DNA of 47,865 bases from Paramuribaculum sp. (lineage in GTDB: Bacteria > Bacteroidota > Bacteroidia > Bacteroidales > Muribaculaceae). Under the pieces are notes generated by a model. That model was not told the origin of the DNA. It saw nothing but the letters and a program-made list of their open reading frames with translations, and did no database searches. The translations under genes were made by a program, and so were the position numbers. This document shows positions 35,474 through 45,064 of this stretch, in pieces. The stretch lies in assembly GCA_029060545.1 (NCBI GenBank), contig JAIDTT010000081.1:47757-95621 (forward strand), read 5' to 3'. Position 1 is the first letter of the stretch, and each line of letters begins with the position of its first letter.

Positions 35474-36505
35474 ATGAAGAGATTTACATTGTCAGCTCTG
35501 TTTGCTGCGCTGTGGCTTATGGCCGCGGCGCAGTGGCATTGGATGCCTGATTCCCTGGGCGATGGTTTCGAGAAATGCTACGTGGATCAGGGTCGTTCCT
35601 ACGATGGAGAAGTGAGGTCTACGGTGATTCGTTACCGTGTACCTGCCGATAGCGGCCGCAAGGTCGGAGCATTGTATATCCATGGCTTCAATGATTACTT
35701 CTTCCAGGCGGAGATGGCCAAGCAATTTGATGCTCACGGCTATGACTTCTATGCAGTCGATCTCCGCCGATATGGACGTTCGCTCGAACCGTGGCAGAAG
35801 CGCTGCGATATCCGAGATATGCGCAGTTACTTCGCCGATATCGATTCGGCACTGGTGATTATGAAAGCGGCCGGTATCGAGCGTGTGGCTCTGATCGGAC
35901 ACTCCACAGGTGGTTTGCTTGCATCGTATTTCTGTAGTTATAATCCGCAGGCCGACACCATCGTGAAAGCTCTCGTACTCAATAGCCCGTTTCTCGATTG
36001 GAATCTTGGCAAGACGGAATCGCTGGTCGGTGCAGTTAGCAATCTTGGCAAGCTATTCCCCAATATGAAGATTCCCCAGGGACACTCCGATGCCTATTCC
36101 CAAAGCCTCTTACGCGATGGTGGCCACGGCGAGTGGACGTATAATGTCGAGTGGAAATCTCCGCAGTCGCCCGACGTCACCGCCGGATGGGTCAGAGCTA
36201 TCAATTCGGCCCAGCGCTATCTGCGCCATCATGAATACAGTATACCGGAGCCAATTCTGCTTATGTATTCATCGCGCAGTCTCAATGTATCGGATTGGAT
36301 GCCGGCGGCCGATAGCGCCGATGTGGTGCTCGACGTGGCCGAAATCAAGGCACTCGGCTCGAAATTAGGCCGCAACGTCACGATGTATCGTGTCAACAAC
36401 GGGCTACACGACCTTATCCTGTCGGCTCCCGATGTCCGCTATCCTCTCTATAAGGAAATTTTTGCGTGGTTGAGGCCGCGGATGATGAACAATCAGCAGC
36501 CTTAG
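35474..36505 (+). CDS. Secreted alpha/beta hydrolase, lysophospholipase-like
   Basis: The 343-aa product begins MKRFTLSALFAALWLMAAAQ, a signal peptide (an in-frame start 15 bases earlier only adds residues ahead of it). The fold is serine hydrolase: oxyanion region YIHGFNDYF, nucleophile elbow GHSTGG with S144, and a late histidine in NNGLHDLILS. The arrangement resembles monoacylglycerol lipase/lysophospholipase (Hydrolase_4) enzymes. Substrate unknown. It lies 24 bp after the DUF4136 lipoprotein gene and 46 bp before the superoxide dismutase gene. Confidence 0.85.
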   Translation: MKRFTLSALFAALWLMAAAQWHWMPDSLGDGFEKCYVDQGRSYDGEVRSTVIRYRVPADSGRKVGALYIHGFNDYFFQAEMAKQFDAHGYDFYAVDLRRYGRSLEPWQKRCDIRDMRSYFADIDSALVIMKAAGIERVALIGHSTGGLLASYFCSYNPQADTIVKALVLNSPFLDWNLGKTESLVGAVSNLGKLFPNMKIPQGHSDAYSQSLLRDGGHGEWTYNVEWKSPQSPDVTAGWVRAINSAQRYLRHHEYSIPEPILLMYSSRSLNVSDWMPAADSADVVLDVAEIKALGSKLGRNVTMYRVNNGLHDLILSAPDVRYPLYKEIFAWLRPRMMNNQQP

Positions 36506-36550
36506 CGCGTTATAATGATATAAAACAACGAAACACTTTTAAGTATCACT

Positions 36551-37144
36551 ATGAAAACCGTACAATATACTCTCCCCGAACTTCCTTATGCCAAGGATGC
36601 TCTCGAACCCGCTATCAGCGAGCGTACCATCGATTACCACTATGGCAAGCATGAGCAAGCCTATATTGACAATCTCAATAATCTGATCAAAGATACAGAG
36701 TATGAGGATATGTCGCTCGAAGAGATAATCGAAAAGGCTGAAGGCCCGCTCTTCAACAATGCTTCTCAGGCGTGGAATCATATCTTCTACTTCTTCACAT
36801 TCTCTCCTACAGGATCGCGTGAACCTTCCGGTGAGCTTCGTAAGGCCATCGAACTTCAGTTCGGATCATTCGAAGCCTTTAAGAAGGACTTCGTTGAAGC
36901 CGGTGTGAAGATATTCGGTAGCGGCTGGGTATGGCTTGCTTGCGATGAGGATGGCAAACTCCTTATCATACAGAAGAGCAACGCCGGCAACCCCATCACC
37001 GACGGACTTACCCCGCTGCTGGTATTTGATGTCTGGGAACATGCCTACTATCTCGATTACCAGAACCGTCGTGCCGAAGCCCTCAACAAGCTTTGGGATA
37101 TCGTAGACTGGGATGTGGTAAGTTCAAGATTTGAAGTGGACTGA
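36551..37144 (+). CDS. sodB: Fe/Mn superoxide dismutase
   Basis: The 197-aa enzyme disproportionates superoxide. Metal ligands are visible in ERTIDYHYGKHEQAY, SQAWNHIFYFFTF and DVWEHAYYLDYQNRR (Asp and His). FGSGWVWL is the conserved core. Length is typical. Bacteroidetes enzymes are often cambialistic, using Fe without oxygen and Mn with it; sequence alone does not decide. It ends before the terminator at 37281. Confidence 0.95.
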   Translation: MKTVQYTLPELPYAKDALEPAISERTIDYHYGKHEQAYIDNLNNLIKDTEYEDMSLEEIIEKAEGPLFNNASQAWNHIFYFFTFSPTGSREPSGELRKAIELQFGSFEAFKKDFVEAGVKIFGSGWVWLACDEDGKLLIIQKSNAGNPITDGLTPLLVFDVWEHAYYLDYQNRRAEALNKLWDIVDWDVVSSRFEVD

Positions 37145-37280
37145 AGTCAGATTTAAGCACCCTGACAATAACTATACAACACATTATCGGAAGTATACAG
37201 GCGGAGTCAAACGATATGAACAAATCCAAACTGTAGTATGCGCAGTCATGCACAGCTTTTTAACATAATGTGATGAATGG

Positions 37281-37315
37281 AAAGAGAGGAGCTTGGGAAA
37301 GTCCCTCTCTTTTTG
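37281..37315 (+). terminator. Terminator after sodB whose T-tract overlaps the glgA promoter
   Basis: AAAGAGAGG (37281-37289) pairs with CCTCTCTTT (37304-37312), followed by TTTG. The TTTG at the end of the T-run is also the -33 element of the next promoter. Confidence 0.75.
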
Positions 37316-37342
37316 TTATTACCAAAAAAATGAGTAACTTTG
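37312..37342 (+). promoter_or_regulatory. Promoter of the glycogen synthase-phosphorylase operon
   Basis: TTTG (37312-37315), 19 bp, TAACTTTG (37335-37342). The transcript starts near 37348 with a leader of about 45 nt. Because the box spans 37340, an in-frame start there is excluded. Confidence 0.75.
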
Positions 37343-37393
37343 CGCGAAAATTATAGAAAATCACCCGATATCGAAAATTCTGCCACGTTATAT

Positions 37394-39061
37394 ATGGAAG
37401 AAAACCCTAAAGGTGTGGATCTGCTTTTTGAAACCTCGTGGGAGGTATGTAACAAAGTAGGTGGTATCTACACAGTACTCTCAACCAAAGCCAAGACTCT
37501 CCAGAATCTCTATAAAGATAAAGTGATATTCGTCGGCCCCGACGTATGGACTGCCGACAAGCCGGCTCCCGACTTCGCGGAATCACCCACCATTCTCCGT
37601 AAGTGGGTATCAAATCTCGATCTGCCTTACGGCATCGAGGTGCGTGTAGGTCGCTGGCAGATTCCCGGCAAGCCTATTGCAGTACTTGTGAAGTTCGACG
37701 GACTTTACGCCGTGAAGAATGAACTCTATGGTCGTATGTGGGATGCTTTCGGTGTGGATTCGCTCCATGCCTACGGCGACTACGACGAAGCATGCGCTTT
37801 CAGCCACGCTGCCGGTATTGTGATCGAAAGTCTTTATCGTTTTATGGGAGGCGAGAAACTCAACACCATCGCCCACTTCGATGAGTGGACCACCGGTATG
37901 GGGCTTCTCTATACGCGCCTGAATATGCCGGAAGTTGCCACGGTATTTACCACCCACGCTACCTCTATCGGCCGCAGTATATGTGGCAATGGCAAAGATC
38001 TTTATCGTTATCTTCCTTACTACAACGGCGACCAGATGGCCGGTGAGCTCAATATGGAGTCGAAGCACTCGCTTGAGAAAGCTGCCGCGCTCAATGCCGA
38101 CTGCTTCACCACGGTGAGCGACGTCACCGCCCGCGAATGTGAGCAACTGCTCGGCCGCAAGCCCGACGTGGTCACACCCAACGGCTTCGAGCCTAACTTT
38201 GTCCCGGCTCGCACCCGTTACAACACTTGCCGTATGGCAGCCCGCAAGGAACTCCTTGAGGTAGCTTCCGCCCTTACCGGCAAGCAGTATCCCGAAGATA
38301 CGTTCCTCGTATGCACATCAGGTCGTGCCGAGTATCGCAACAAAGGCCTCGACCTCTTCCTTGATGCAGCCGCCACTTTGCAGCGCATTCACCCCGGCCG
38401 TCAGACTATCGCGTTCGTGATGGTCCCGGCATGGTGCGTAGGTCCGCGTGCCGACCTACGGAAGGCACTTACCGAAAAGAATCATACGCAGGCGTTACCA
38501 GAGCCGGTCATCACTCACTGCCTCGGCAATACGGATTATGATCCGGTGCTCGGCCGTATTCGTGGACTCGGCATCTCTAATTCCGCTCAGAGTGAGGTCG
38601 ACGTGATATTCGTGCCCTGCTACCTCAATGGTATGGACGGTGTGTTCACGCTCTCATACTATCAGTTACTCATCGGCATGGATGCCACCGTATTCCCGTC
38701 CTACTACGAGCCTTGGGGATATACTCCGCTTGAGAGCGTCGCATTCGGCGTACCCACCATCACCACCTCTCTTTCCGGCTTCGGCCAGTGGGTGGAAAGC
38801 AATTTCGAAAATGATTTCTCGGCTTCGGGTGTATTCGTCGCTGACCGTACCGATACCAATTATTGGGAAGTGGTCGACGGCATCTCCCGTTCACTCAAAT
38901 TCCTGAGCAGCGCCGATCGTTCTACTACCGAAAAGATATCGAAGAGTGCGTTCCATACAGCTGCGCAGGCCAACTGGTCGTACTTCATCGACTATTATAT
39001 TAAGGCTTACGATATCGCCCTCACCAACGAGGAAAAGCGTAATGCCGGTACCGACAAGTGA
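37394..39061 (+). CDS. GT3-type glycogen synthase
   Basis: The 555-aa protein starts [32 protein letters not shown], the N-terminal signature of eukaryote-like GT3 glycogen synthases rather than bacterial GlgA (GT5). Other family points are [33 protein letters not shown] and the C-terminal donor-site motif [15 protein letters not shown] with the catalytic glutamate. It builds alpha-1,4-glucan from a nucleotide-glucose donor. It overlaps or abuts the phosphorylase gene region, so both are in one operon: storage and mobilisation together. The symbol glgA is left out because that name usually denotes the GT5 enzyme. Confidence 0.92.
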   Translation: MEENPKGVDLLFETSWEVCNKVGGIYTVLSTKAKTLQNLYKDKVIFVGPDVWTADKPAPDFAESPTILRKWVSNLDLPYGIEVRVGRWQIPGKPIAVLVKFDGLYAVKNELYGRMWDAFGVDSLHAYGDYDEACAFSHAAGIVIESLYRFMGGEKLNTIAHFDEWTTGMGLLYTRLNMPEVATVFTTHATSIGRSICGNGKDLYRYLPYYNGDQMAGELNMESKHSLEKAAALNADCFTTVSDVTARECEQLLGRKPDVVTPNGFEPNFVPARTRYNTCRMAARKELLEVASALTGKQYPEDTFLVCTSGRAEYRNKGLDLFLDAAATLQRIHPGRQTIAFVMVPAWCVGPRADLRKALTEKNHTQALPEPVITHCLGNTDYDPVLGRIRGLGISNSAQSEVDVIFVPCYLNGMDGVFTLSYYQLLIGMDATVFPSYYEPWGYTPLESVAFGVPTITTSLSGFGQWVESNFENDFSASGVFVADRTDTNYWEVVDGISRSLKFLSSADRSTTEKISKSAFHTAAQANWSYFIDYYIKAYDIALTNEEKRNAGTDK

Positions 39062-39090
39062 ATAATATTTTAATACAAACTAAAATCAAT

Positions 39091-41646
39091 ATGAAGATTA
39101 AAGTTAGTCAGGCCAACGCGCCTATAATGCATGAGGCTACCGTGATAGCCGAACTGCCCGCTTCGCTCCAGCCCCTGTGGGAGCTTGCCCATAATCTCTG
39201 GTGGGTATGGAACAGCGACGCAAAATCTCTCTTCCGCGACATTCACCCCGATCTGTGGCGCTCCACAGGCGAAAATCCCGTGATGGTGCTCCAGCGCATA
39301 TCCTCAGAGCGTCTCAAGGCGATCATGAAGGATGCCGATATGATGGAACGCATCAATCAGGTATATGCCGACTTCAAGGAATATATGAGCAAGCCGATGC
39401 GCAAGGATGTACCTTCGGTATCTTACTTCTCTATGGAATACGGTCTCTGCAACTGTCTGAAGATCTATTCCGGTGGTCTCGGCGTGCTCGCCGGCGACTA
39501 TATCAAGGAAGCATCCGACAGCTGTGTCGATATGACTGCCGTCGGCTTCCTCTATCGTTACGGTTACTTTACTCAGTCGCTTTCCGTCGACGGCCATCAG
39601 GTAGCCAACTACGAGCCTCAGAACTTCAACCAGCTCCCCATCGAGCAGGTACTTGATGAGAATAATCAGCCGATGATACTCGAAGTGCCCTATCCCGGCC
39701 GTATCATCTACTCCCACGTATGGCGCGTGAATGTAGGCCGTATGAAGCTCTATCTGCTCGATACCGACTTCGACCTCAACAGCGAATACGACCGCTGCAT
39801 TACCCACAAGCTTTACGGCGGTGACTGGGAAAATCGTCTCAAGCAGGAATACCTCCTCGGTATCGGCGGTGTGCTCATGCTCAAGAAACTCGGTGTGAAT
39901 TCCACCATCTATCACTGCAACGAAGGTCATGCAGCTCTGCTCAACCTCCAGCGCCTCGTCGACTTCGTTGAGGAGAAACACCTCGCATTCCCTGCCGCTC
40001 TCGAAATGGTGCGCAGCTCTTCGCTCTACACCGTTCATACCCCCGTGCCCGCAGGCCACGACTACTTCGACGAAGACCTCTTCGGCAAGTATCTCCACGA
40101 GTTCCCCGCACGTTTGGGCATCTCCTGGAGCGACCTCATGAACATGGGCCGTGAGAATCCCGATACTAACGAACGCTTCTCCATGAGCGTATTCGCCCTC
40201 AACACCTGTCAGGAAGCCAACGGCGTTAGCTGGCTCCACGGCGAAGTGTCGAAGAAGATGTTTGCCGGAATCTGGAAAGGCTACTCCTGGGAAGAAAGCC
40301 ATGTTGGCTACGTGACCAACGGTGTCCACATGCCCACCTGGGCCGCTTCCGAGTGGAAAAAATACTATGCAGAGAAGCTCGGCAAGGAAATGTTCACTCA
40401 CCAGAGCGATCCCAAATACTGGGCTAAGATTTTCGATGCTCCCGACGAAGAGATCTGGGAAATGCGCATGACGATGAAAAACAAATTCATCAACTTCCTC
40501 AAGCGCGATTTCAAGGAGAAATGGTTGGCCAATCAGGGCGATCCCTCCGCTGTGATGAATATCGTGGAGAAGATCAACCCCAACGCCCTCATCATCGGCT
40601 TTGCCCGCCGCTTCGCAACATATAAGCGCGCACACCTCCTCTTCACCGACCTCGACCGTCTCGCCAAGATCGTCAACAACGAGCAGTTCCCCGTGCAGTT
40701 CGTATTCTCCGGCAAGGCTCACCCCGCCGATGGCGCAGGTCAGGGTCTTATCAAGCGCATCATTGAGATCTCCCGTATGCCCCAGTTCCTCGGCAAGATC
40801 ATCTTCCTTGAGGACTACAATATGGTAGTGGCCAAGCGCCTTGTCACCGGTGTCGACATCTGGCTCAACACACCTACCCGTCCTCTCGAGGCTTCCGGTA
40901 CATCCGGCGAGAAGGCTGAGATGAATGGTGTGCTCAACTTCTCCGTGCTCGACGGCTGGTGGTACGAAGGCTATAAGTTCGACGAGAAAGCCGGTTGGGC
41001 TCTCACCGACAAGCGTACCTACACCGATCAGGGTATGCAGGACCGTCTCGACGCAGCCACCATCTACCAGATGCTCGAAAACGAGATCATTCCTCTCTAT
41101 TTCGCCAAGAACTCCAAAGGCTATTCGCCCGAATGGATTCAGTATATCAAGGGCTCCATCGGTCATATCGCTCCCCACTTTACCATGCAGCGCATGATCG
41201 AGGACTACATCCAGCGCTTCTACGATCCCGAAGCCAAGCGCTTCAATAAGCTCGCTGCCAACGACTACGCTCTCGCCAAAGAGATCGTGGCTTGGAAAGA
41301 GCAGGTTGTCGATGCCTGGGACGGCGTGAAAGTACTCGAATTCAATATCGAAGGTCCCGCTCAGTCCGCATCCGGTAAGGACTACAATGTTGAAGCCGTG
41401 ATCGATACCAACGGCCTCGGCCGTAGCCTCGGCCTCGAGTACGTTGCCTACCGCGTGGAAGACGGTCAGGAACACCTCGCTGAAGTTAAGCCCTTCACCG
41501 TAGTATCGGAGAAGGATGGTGTGATCAAATACGAGCTCCACGAGACCGTGCAGGACGCCGGCGTCTACCGCTATGGCTTCCGCCTCTATCCCGCCAGCGA
41601 CAAGCTGCCCCATCGTCAGGACTTCGCTTACGTTCGTTGGATCTAA
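39091..41646 (+). CDS. glgP: Alpha-glucan phosphorylase (GT35)
   Basis: The 851-aa enzyme releases glucose 1-phosphate from glycogen or maltodextrin. It begins [21 protein letters not shown], then [20 protein letters not shown], the start of the DUF3417-type short phosphorylase subgroup. Further motifs are [32 protein letters not shown]-like segment, [24 protein letters not shown] and the PLP-lysine region [14 protein letters not shown]. The start at 39091 matches the family; an upstream in-frame start at 39058 overlaps the synthase stop. The gene is visibly rich in preferred C/G-ending codons, implying high expression. Confidence 0.94.
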   Translation: MKIKVSQANAPIMHEATVIAELPASLQPLWELAHNLWWVWNSDAKSLFRDIHPDLWRSTGENPVMVLQRISSERLKAIMKDADMMERINQVYADFKEYMSKPMRKDVPSVSYFSMEYGLCNCLKIYSGGLGVLAGDYIKEASDSCVDMTAVGFLYRYGYFTQSLSVDGHQVANYEPQNFNQLPIEQVLDENNQPMILEVPYPGRIIYSHVWRVNVGRMKLYLLDTDFDLNSEYDRCITHKLYGGDWENRLKQEYLLGIGGVLMLKKLGVNSTIYHCNEGHAALLNLQRLVDFVEEKHLAFPAALEMVRSSSLYTVHTPVPAGHDYFDEDLFGKYLHEFPARLGISWSDLMNMGRENPDTNERFSMSVFALNTCQEANGVSWLHGEVSKKMFAGIWKGYSWEESHVGYVTNGVHMPTWAASEWKKYYAEKLGKEMFTHQSDPKYWAKIFDAPDEEIWEMRMTMKNKFINFLKRDFKEKWLANQGDPSAVMNIVEKINPNALIIGFARRFATYKRAHLLFTDLDRLAKIVNNEQFPVQFVFSGKAHPADGAGQGLIKRIIEISRMPQFLGKIIFLEDYNMVVAKRLVTGVDIWLNTPTRPLEASGTSGEKAEMNGVLNFSVLDGWWYEGYKFDEKAGWALTDKRTYTDQGMQDRLDAATIYQMLENEIIPLYFAKNSKGYSPEWIQYIKGSIGHIAPHFTMQRMIEDYIQRFYDPEAKRFNKLAANDYALAKEIVAWKEQVVDAWDGVKVLEFNIEGPAQSASGKDYNVEAVIDTNGLGRSLGLEYVAYRVEDGQEHLAEVKPFTVVSEKDGVIKYELHETVQDAGVYRYGFRLYPASDKLPHRQDFAYVRWI

Positions 41647-41672
41647 TCTCCGACGCAACGATCCATAATGTC

Positions 41673-41700
41673 AAAGGCTGCATCTTCCGGTGCAGCCTTT
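41673..41700 (+). terminator. Terminator after glgP
   Basis: AAAGGCTGCA (41673-41682) pairs with TGCAGCCTTT (41691-41700) around an 8-nt loop. Confidence 0.85.
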
Positions 41701-41737
41701 GATATTTCATATATACTTAGTAAAGTTCGATAATATT

Positions 41738-41768
41738 ATTGTCAGTTAATAAATAATTGCTACATTTG
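41738..41768 (+). promoter_or_regulatory. Promoter of the AT-rich small secreted-protein cassette
   Basis: ATTG (41738-41741), 19 bp, TACATTTG (41761-41768). The short leader carries a hairpin TGCTGA/TCAGCA (about 41772-41791) before the structured RNA at 41808. Confidence 0.72.
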
Positions 41769-41807
41769 CGGTGCTGAACCGCGGATCAGCAGACATATTG
41801 TATTTTA

Positions 41808-41975
41808 AGAAGCGTTTTGCTTATCTTGCTAAAGAAAACCTGAGAAATTTTCAACAAGAGCAACGGATAACAAGACGGTTCTCACGCTATAGCGTGGGCT
41901 ACTGTTTTCATATCTTGCTCTTAAGGTTTTCTCAGGACCGTCTTTAGGGATATGGCAAAGTCAGTCCACGTTTCT
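41808..41975 (+). ncRNA. Pseudoknotted 5'-leader RNA, copy D (shortest)
   Basis: P1 pairs AGAAGCGT (41808-41815) with ACGTTTCT (41968-41975), one G-U. P2 pairs CTAAAGA (41829-41835) with TCTTTAG (41941-41947). P3 pairs CCTGAGAA (41839-41846) with TTCTCAGG (41929-41936). P4 pairs AAGAGCAA (41856-41863) with TTGCTCTT (41915-41922). The pseudoknot pairs CATATC (41909-41914) with GATATG (41949-41954). Joining segments are AAA, ATTTTCAAC, AAGGTT and ACCG. The variable domain is only 45 nt and is largely one hairpin CACGCTATAGCGTG (41883-41896). The element ends 55 nt before the ATG at 42031; a GGTC/GACC hairpin (41991-42010) sits in the linker. This minimal copy best defines the core. Confidence 0.86.
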
Positions 41976-42030
41976 GTTATATTTATTACCGGTCGAAGGG
42001 CTGTAAGACCACCCAAAATCATTTTATCAA

Positions 42031-42387
42031 ATGAAAAAAATAATTATTGTGATGCTAATTGCATTATTTTCCCCATTGGTGTCCTACGCAGCAGAAAATT
42101 ACGAGGTCACAATTAATTACAAGTATGAGAAAATATTTAAATATAATGGAAAAACTGTCACTATAAATGCTTATAATAGTTCTGTAGTGATAACAGTTGA
42201 CGCAACTAATAGAGAATTCGCCAGACAAAAAGCAAAAAATGAATTTCACAGACGATATCCGAACACAAGCGAAAGTATAAGAAAAAGAATATATGATTAT
42301 GATCCCAATGATGGTACTATGGTAACGGGAACAGAATCTACTACATATACCGTAACGTCAAGTGAGGTGGTTAATAGATGGAGATAA
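42031..42387 (+). CDS. Small secreted protein, AT-rich gene
   Basis: The 118-aa product has a signal peptide (IIIVMLIALFSPLVSYAA) and a short mature domain rich in Tyr, Thr and charged residues, probably beta strands (YEVTINYKYEKIFKYNGKTV is the first). The middle has ATNREFARQKAKNEFHRRYP, a helix-like segment. I recognise no family. The gene is clearly AT-richer than glgP and dnaJ around it, which suggests later acquisition. It is expressed through leader RNA copy D. Confidence 0.75.
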   Translation: MKKIIIVMLIALFSPLVSYAAENYEVTINYKYEKIFKYNGKTVTINAYNSSVVITVDATNREFARQKAKNEFHRRYPNTSESIRKRIYDYDPNDGTMVTGTESTTYTVTSSEVVNRWR

Positions 42388-42403
42388 ATATTAATATTAA
42401 TTA

Positions 42404-42529
42404 ATTGGTATCCGGTAAATGTATTTAACTTACTTTGTTATTATTAGGCGGAGACCCATTTTGACTCCATTGGGGGGTATATAGAACTGCTGTCTGATAA
42501 TAGCATCAAAAGGTTTACCGGATACCAAT
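42404..42529 (+). repeat. 16-bp inverted repeat enclosing a 94-bp segment before a small secreted-protein gene
   Basis: ATTGGTATCCGGTAAA (42404-42419) is repeated perfectly in inverse at 42514-42529. Inside, TATTATTAG (42439-42447) can pair with CTGATAATA (42494-42502), and GGAG (42450-42453) with CTCC (42465-42468), so the whole can fold as a long nested hairpin in RNA. A TTACTTTG (42430-42437) resembles a -7 box within the segment, so a flippable promoter is the alternative. The right arm ends 22 nt before the ATG at 42552. Confidence 0.7.
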
Positions 42530-42551
42530 AAATAATAAATATAATGATGAA

Positions 42552-42977
42552 ATGAAGAAGATAGTTGTAATCCTTGCATTATCATTACTCTCATCGTTAA
42601 CAATGTGGTCGGCGACGATAACTGTTTTTCGTAGTGAAGGAAAAAAATTTGAGAGAGTTGCAGGAACTGTAAGTTTGAATCCGAGATCGGTTTTTGTTGT
42701 AAATCATGTGCCTGAAGAATATGGTCTTAGGCACTATGGGAATCATAAATATGAAGCCGGTATTATCTATATGGCAGGCATGCGTAATGCGTCGTATATG
42801 GGTGCTATCCACAACATTACTGATCATGATATTTCGGTAAAATGCTATTTTTATAGTGGAAATGATGTCGTAGATAGCATTATTGTTAATGTACAAGCAA
42901 GGACTTGTAAAAAGTTTGGATTAGGAAATAAGAATATTAATTCTAATAATATAACAAAAGTGGTATTTATCCGCTGA
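42552..42977 (+). CDS. Second small secreted protein of the AT-rich cassette
   Basis: The 141-aa product starts MKKIVVILALSLLSSLTMWSA, a signal peptide, followed by a beta-rich domain (TITVFRSEGKKFERVAGTV, DHDISVKCYFYSGND, DSIIVNVQARTCKKFGL). I do not recognise the family and see no similarity to the 118-aa protein next door apart from size and composition. The coding sequence is AT-rich like its neighbour. It may be transcribed from the upstream promoter or from within the inverted-repeat segment. Confidence 0.72.
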   Translation: MKKIVVILALSLLSSLTMWSATITVFRSEGKKFERVAGTVSLNPRSVFVVNHVPEEYGLRHYGNHKYEAGIIYMAGMRNASYMGAIHNITDHDISVKCYFYSGNDVVDSIIVNVQARTCKKFGLGNKNINSNNITKVVFIR

Positions 42978-43126
42978 TTCCTATTGTAATAGGTCTGAAA
43001 AATGCGAAGGTATTATCGCTTCAAATGGCGGAAAACAGAAGGCGAGTGTAAGATAATCAGATAGCGACAATGCTATTCCAAGCAAGTGGATGTATCAAAA
43101 ATGATTTATTGTTGTAATCGAAATGC

Positions 43127-43150
43127 AAAGGCCGCCCGAAAGCGGCCTTT
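43127..43150. terminator. Terminator between the AT-rich cassette and dnaJ
   Basis: AAAGGCCGC (43127-43135) pairs with GCGGCCTTT (43142-43150) around CCGAAA. It is symmetric and can serve both convergent units. The 42978-43126 stretch before it contains only a small palindrome CCTATT/AATAGG near 42980. Confidence 0.85.
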
Positions 43151-43177
43151 GTCGTGTAAGTAGGAAGTGGGGAATCG

Positions 43178-44344
43178 TTAGTCGAATACGTGGCGGAGCT
43201 TCGAGAAGATACTGTTTTTCACGGATTCGCTCGGCTGCATGCCGGGTTCGCCGCGGAGCTTCTCGATATTGGCCTTTGCCTCGTCGGATAGTTGCTCGGG
43301 GATGTAGACCATCACATTGATGAGCTGGTCGCCATGACCGCGTCCGTCGGGTGAGGGGAGTCCCTTGCCGCGCAGACGGAGTATCTTGCCGGGCTGCGTG
43401 CCGGGGGCGATCTTCACTCTCACGCGGCCACCGATAGTAGGCACCTCCACTGATCCGCCGAGGGCGGCAGTGGGGAAGTCGAGCATAAGATTGTAGATCA
43501 CATCCTGACCGTCGCGTATAAGTTCGTTGTGGGGGAGTTCCTCTACCACTACGAGGAGGTCGCCGGCCACGCCGCCATGCATCGGGGCGTTGCCTTTACC
43601 CTTCACGGTGAGCACCGATCCGCCTGCCGTGCCTGCGGGGATGGTGAAGGTGACCGTCTGGTCGGTTTTCACTACGCCCGAGCCGTGGCAGTGGGGGCAG
43701 TTTTCGGAGATAGTCTTGCCTTCGCCCTGACACTGCGGACAGATAGCCTGCACATAGTTGACACCGAAGAGAGTCTGCTGTGCCTGCTGTATGGTGCCGG
43801 TTCCGTGACAGCGCGAGCAGGTAGTGAAGGCCGTGCCATCCTTGGCACCGGTACCGTGGCATGGCTGGTCAGGTACGAATGTCTTAAGTTTTAGGGTCTT
43901 GGTGACGCCCTTGGCCAGATCCTCGAGCGAGAGCTTGAGAGTGATACGGAGATCGTCGCCGCGGCGCTGGCGCTGACGGGCACGTCGTCCGCCGGCTGCG
44001 CTGCCGAAGCCGCCCATATCGGTGTGGCCGCCGAAGATGTCGCCAAACATTGAGAAGATGTCGTCCATCGACATACCACCGCCGCTGTACTCGTAGGTGC
44101 CTCCACCCGGGAATCCCTGCGGACCCATCGAGTGACCGAACTGGTCATACTTCTGGCGCTTGTCGGGATCCGACAGCACATTATAGGCTTCGGCCGCTTC
44201 CTTGAATTTCTCTTCGGCCTGCTTGTCGCCCGGATTCTTGTCGGGGTGATACTTTACGGCAAGCTTGCGGTATGCTTTTTTGAGTTCCTCAGGCGTGGCG
44301 GTTTTCGACACACCGAGCACTTCATAGTAATCTCTTTTGTCCAT
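43178..44344 (-). CDS. dnaJ: Chaperone DnaJ with one zinc-ligand cysteine missing
   Basis: The 388-aa co-chaperone has an N-terminal J domain with the HPD motif (KYHPDKNPG), a Gly/Phe-rich linker ([23 protein letters not shown]), a zinc-binding domain and C-terminal substrate domains. The zinc region should have four CxxCxGxG repeats. Repeats 2-4 are intact ([24 protein letters not shown]), but repeat 1 reads DQPCHGTG: D159 stands where the first Cys belongs. It stimulates DnaK ATPase. It follows grpE by 21 bp, forming a grpE-dnaJ operon; dnaK is elsewhere. Confidence 0.95.
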   Translation of the reverse strand: MDKRDYYEVLGVSKTATPEELKKAYRKLAVKYHPDKNPGDKQAEEKFKEAAEAYNVLSDPDKRQKYDQFGHSMGPQGFPGGGTYEYSGGGMSMDDIFSMFGDIFGGHTDMGGFGSAAGGRRARQRQRRGDDLRITLKLSLEDLAKGVTKTLKLKTFVPDQPCHGTGAKDGTAFTTCSRCHGTGTIQQAQQTLFGVNYVQAICPQCQGEGKTISENCPHCHGSGVVKTDQTVTFTIPAGTAGGSVLTVKGKGNAPMHGGVAGDLLVVVEELPHNELIRDGQDVIYNLMLDFPTAALGGSVEVPTIGGRVRVKIAPGTQPGKILRLRGKGLPSPDGRGHGDQLINVMVYIPEQLSDEAKANIEKLRGEPGMQPSESVKNSIFSKLRHVFD

Positions 44345-44365
44345 ATCGGGATGCGTATAGTGGGA

Positions 44366-44962
44366 TTATTCGCCTACGGCTACTTTTGCAAATCTAAGCA
44401 CCTTGTCGCCATTGAGAGTGTAGCCCTTGGCGACGGTATCTATCACTTTACCCTTCTGGTCCTCCGAGGGTGCGGGCACCATAGCTATGGCCTCGTGGCG
44501 GTCGGGATCGAAGTCGGCGCCGTTGGTATCCATAGCTTTCACGCCGTTCTGCTCAAGATATTTCACGAGTTTGGAGTAGATAAGCTCCATACCCTGACGC
44601 ACGGCTTCGGCATCGTCGCTCGTAGCGGAAGCCTGCAGGCCGCGCTCGAAGTCATCGACGATGGGTAATAGACCCTTAAGCACCGATTCGGCTGCGTTTT
44701 TGATAAGTTCGGATTTCTCTTTAAGGGTGCGCTTGCGGAAGTTGTCGAATTCGGCCATAAGGAAGAGGTATTCCTTCTTCTCCTTTTCCAGTTTCACCTT
44801 CTCTTCAGCAAGCTGCTTGCAGAGGCTGTCGATCTCCGAGAGTTCGGATTCTTCTATTTGTTCGGCCGATTCATCTTCTGATGCGGCCTCGGGTACATTG
44901 TCGAAAATCTCAGCTTCCTCTTCCTGAGGGCGCTGATCGTCGTTTTGGTTATATTTGTTCAT
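44366..44962 (-). CDS. grpE: Nucleotide-exchange factor GrpE
   Basis: The 198-aa protein has an acidic, disordered N-terminus (about 1-50), a long helical coiled coil (about 50-105, EEKVKLEKEKKEYLFLMAEFDNFRKRT) and a C-terminal beta domain with GVKAMDTNGADFDPDRHEAIAM, the GrpE signature. It releases ADP from DnaK. It is co-transcribed with dnaJ. No CIRCE element was seen upstream; a 16-bp palindrome lies at 45038. Confidence 0.95.
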   Translation of the reverse strand: MNKYNQNDDQRPQEEEAEIFDNVPEAASEDESAEQIEESELSEIDSLCKQLAEEKVKLEKEKKEYLFLMAEFDNFRKRTLKEKSELIKNAAESVLKGLLPIVDDFERGLQASATSDDAEAVRQGMELIYSKLVKYLEQNGVKAMDTNGADFDPDRHEAIAMVPAPSEDQKGKVIDTVAKGYTLNGDKVLRFAKVAVGE

Positions 44963-45037
44963 AATGAGCTATGATTTTATTAGTTGCTGAATTCCGGTTA
45001 TACTTCACAGCAAAAATGCTGCCAAAGATTCATTGTC

Positions 45038-45053
45038 GTTATAATTTTATAAC
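45038..45053. promoter_or_regulatory. Palindrome upstream of grpE-dnaJ, possible operator
   Basis: GTTATAATTTTATAAC is an inverted repeat of 7-bp arms with AT-rich centre, in the 102-bp gap between ispE and grpE. It could be a repressor site for the chaperone operon. A short AT-rich palindrome may also arise by chance, so confidence is low. Confidence 0.3.
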
Positions 45054-45064
45054 AAATTCAGCCA

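Noticed and set aside
39304-41658. 784-codon open frame antisense to glgP
   Set aside because: It is the mirror of a highly expressed gene with strong codon bias; that bias removes stops from the opposite frame. It has no start context and no recognisable domain.
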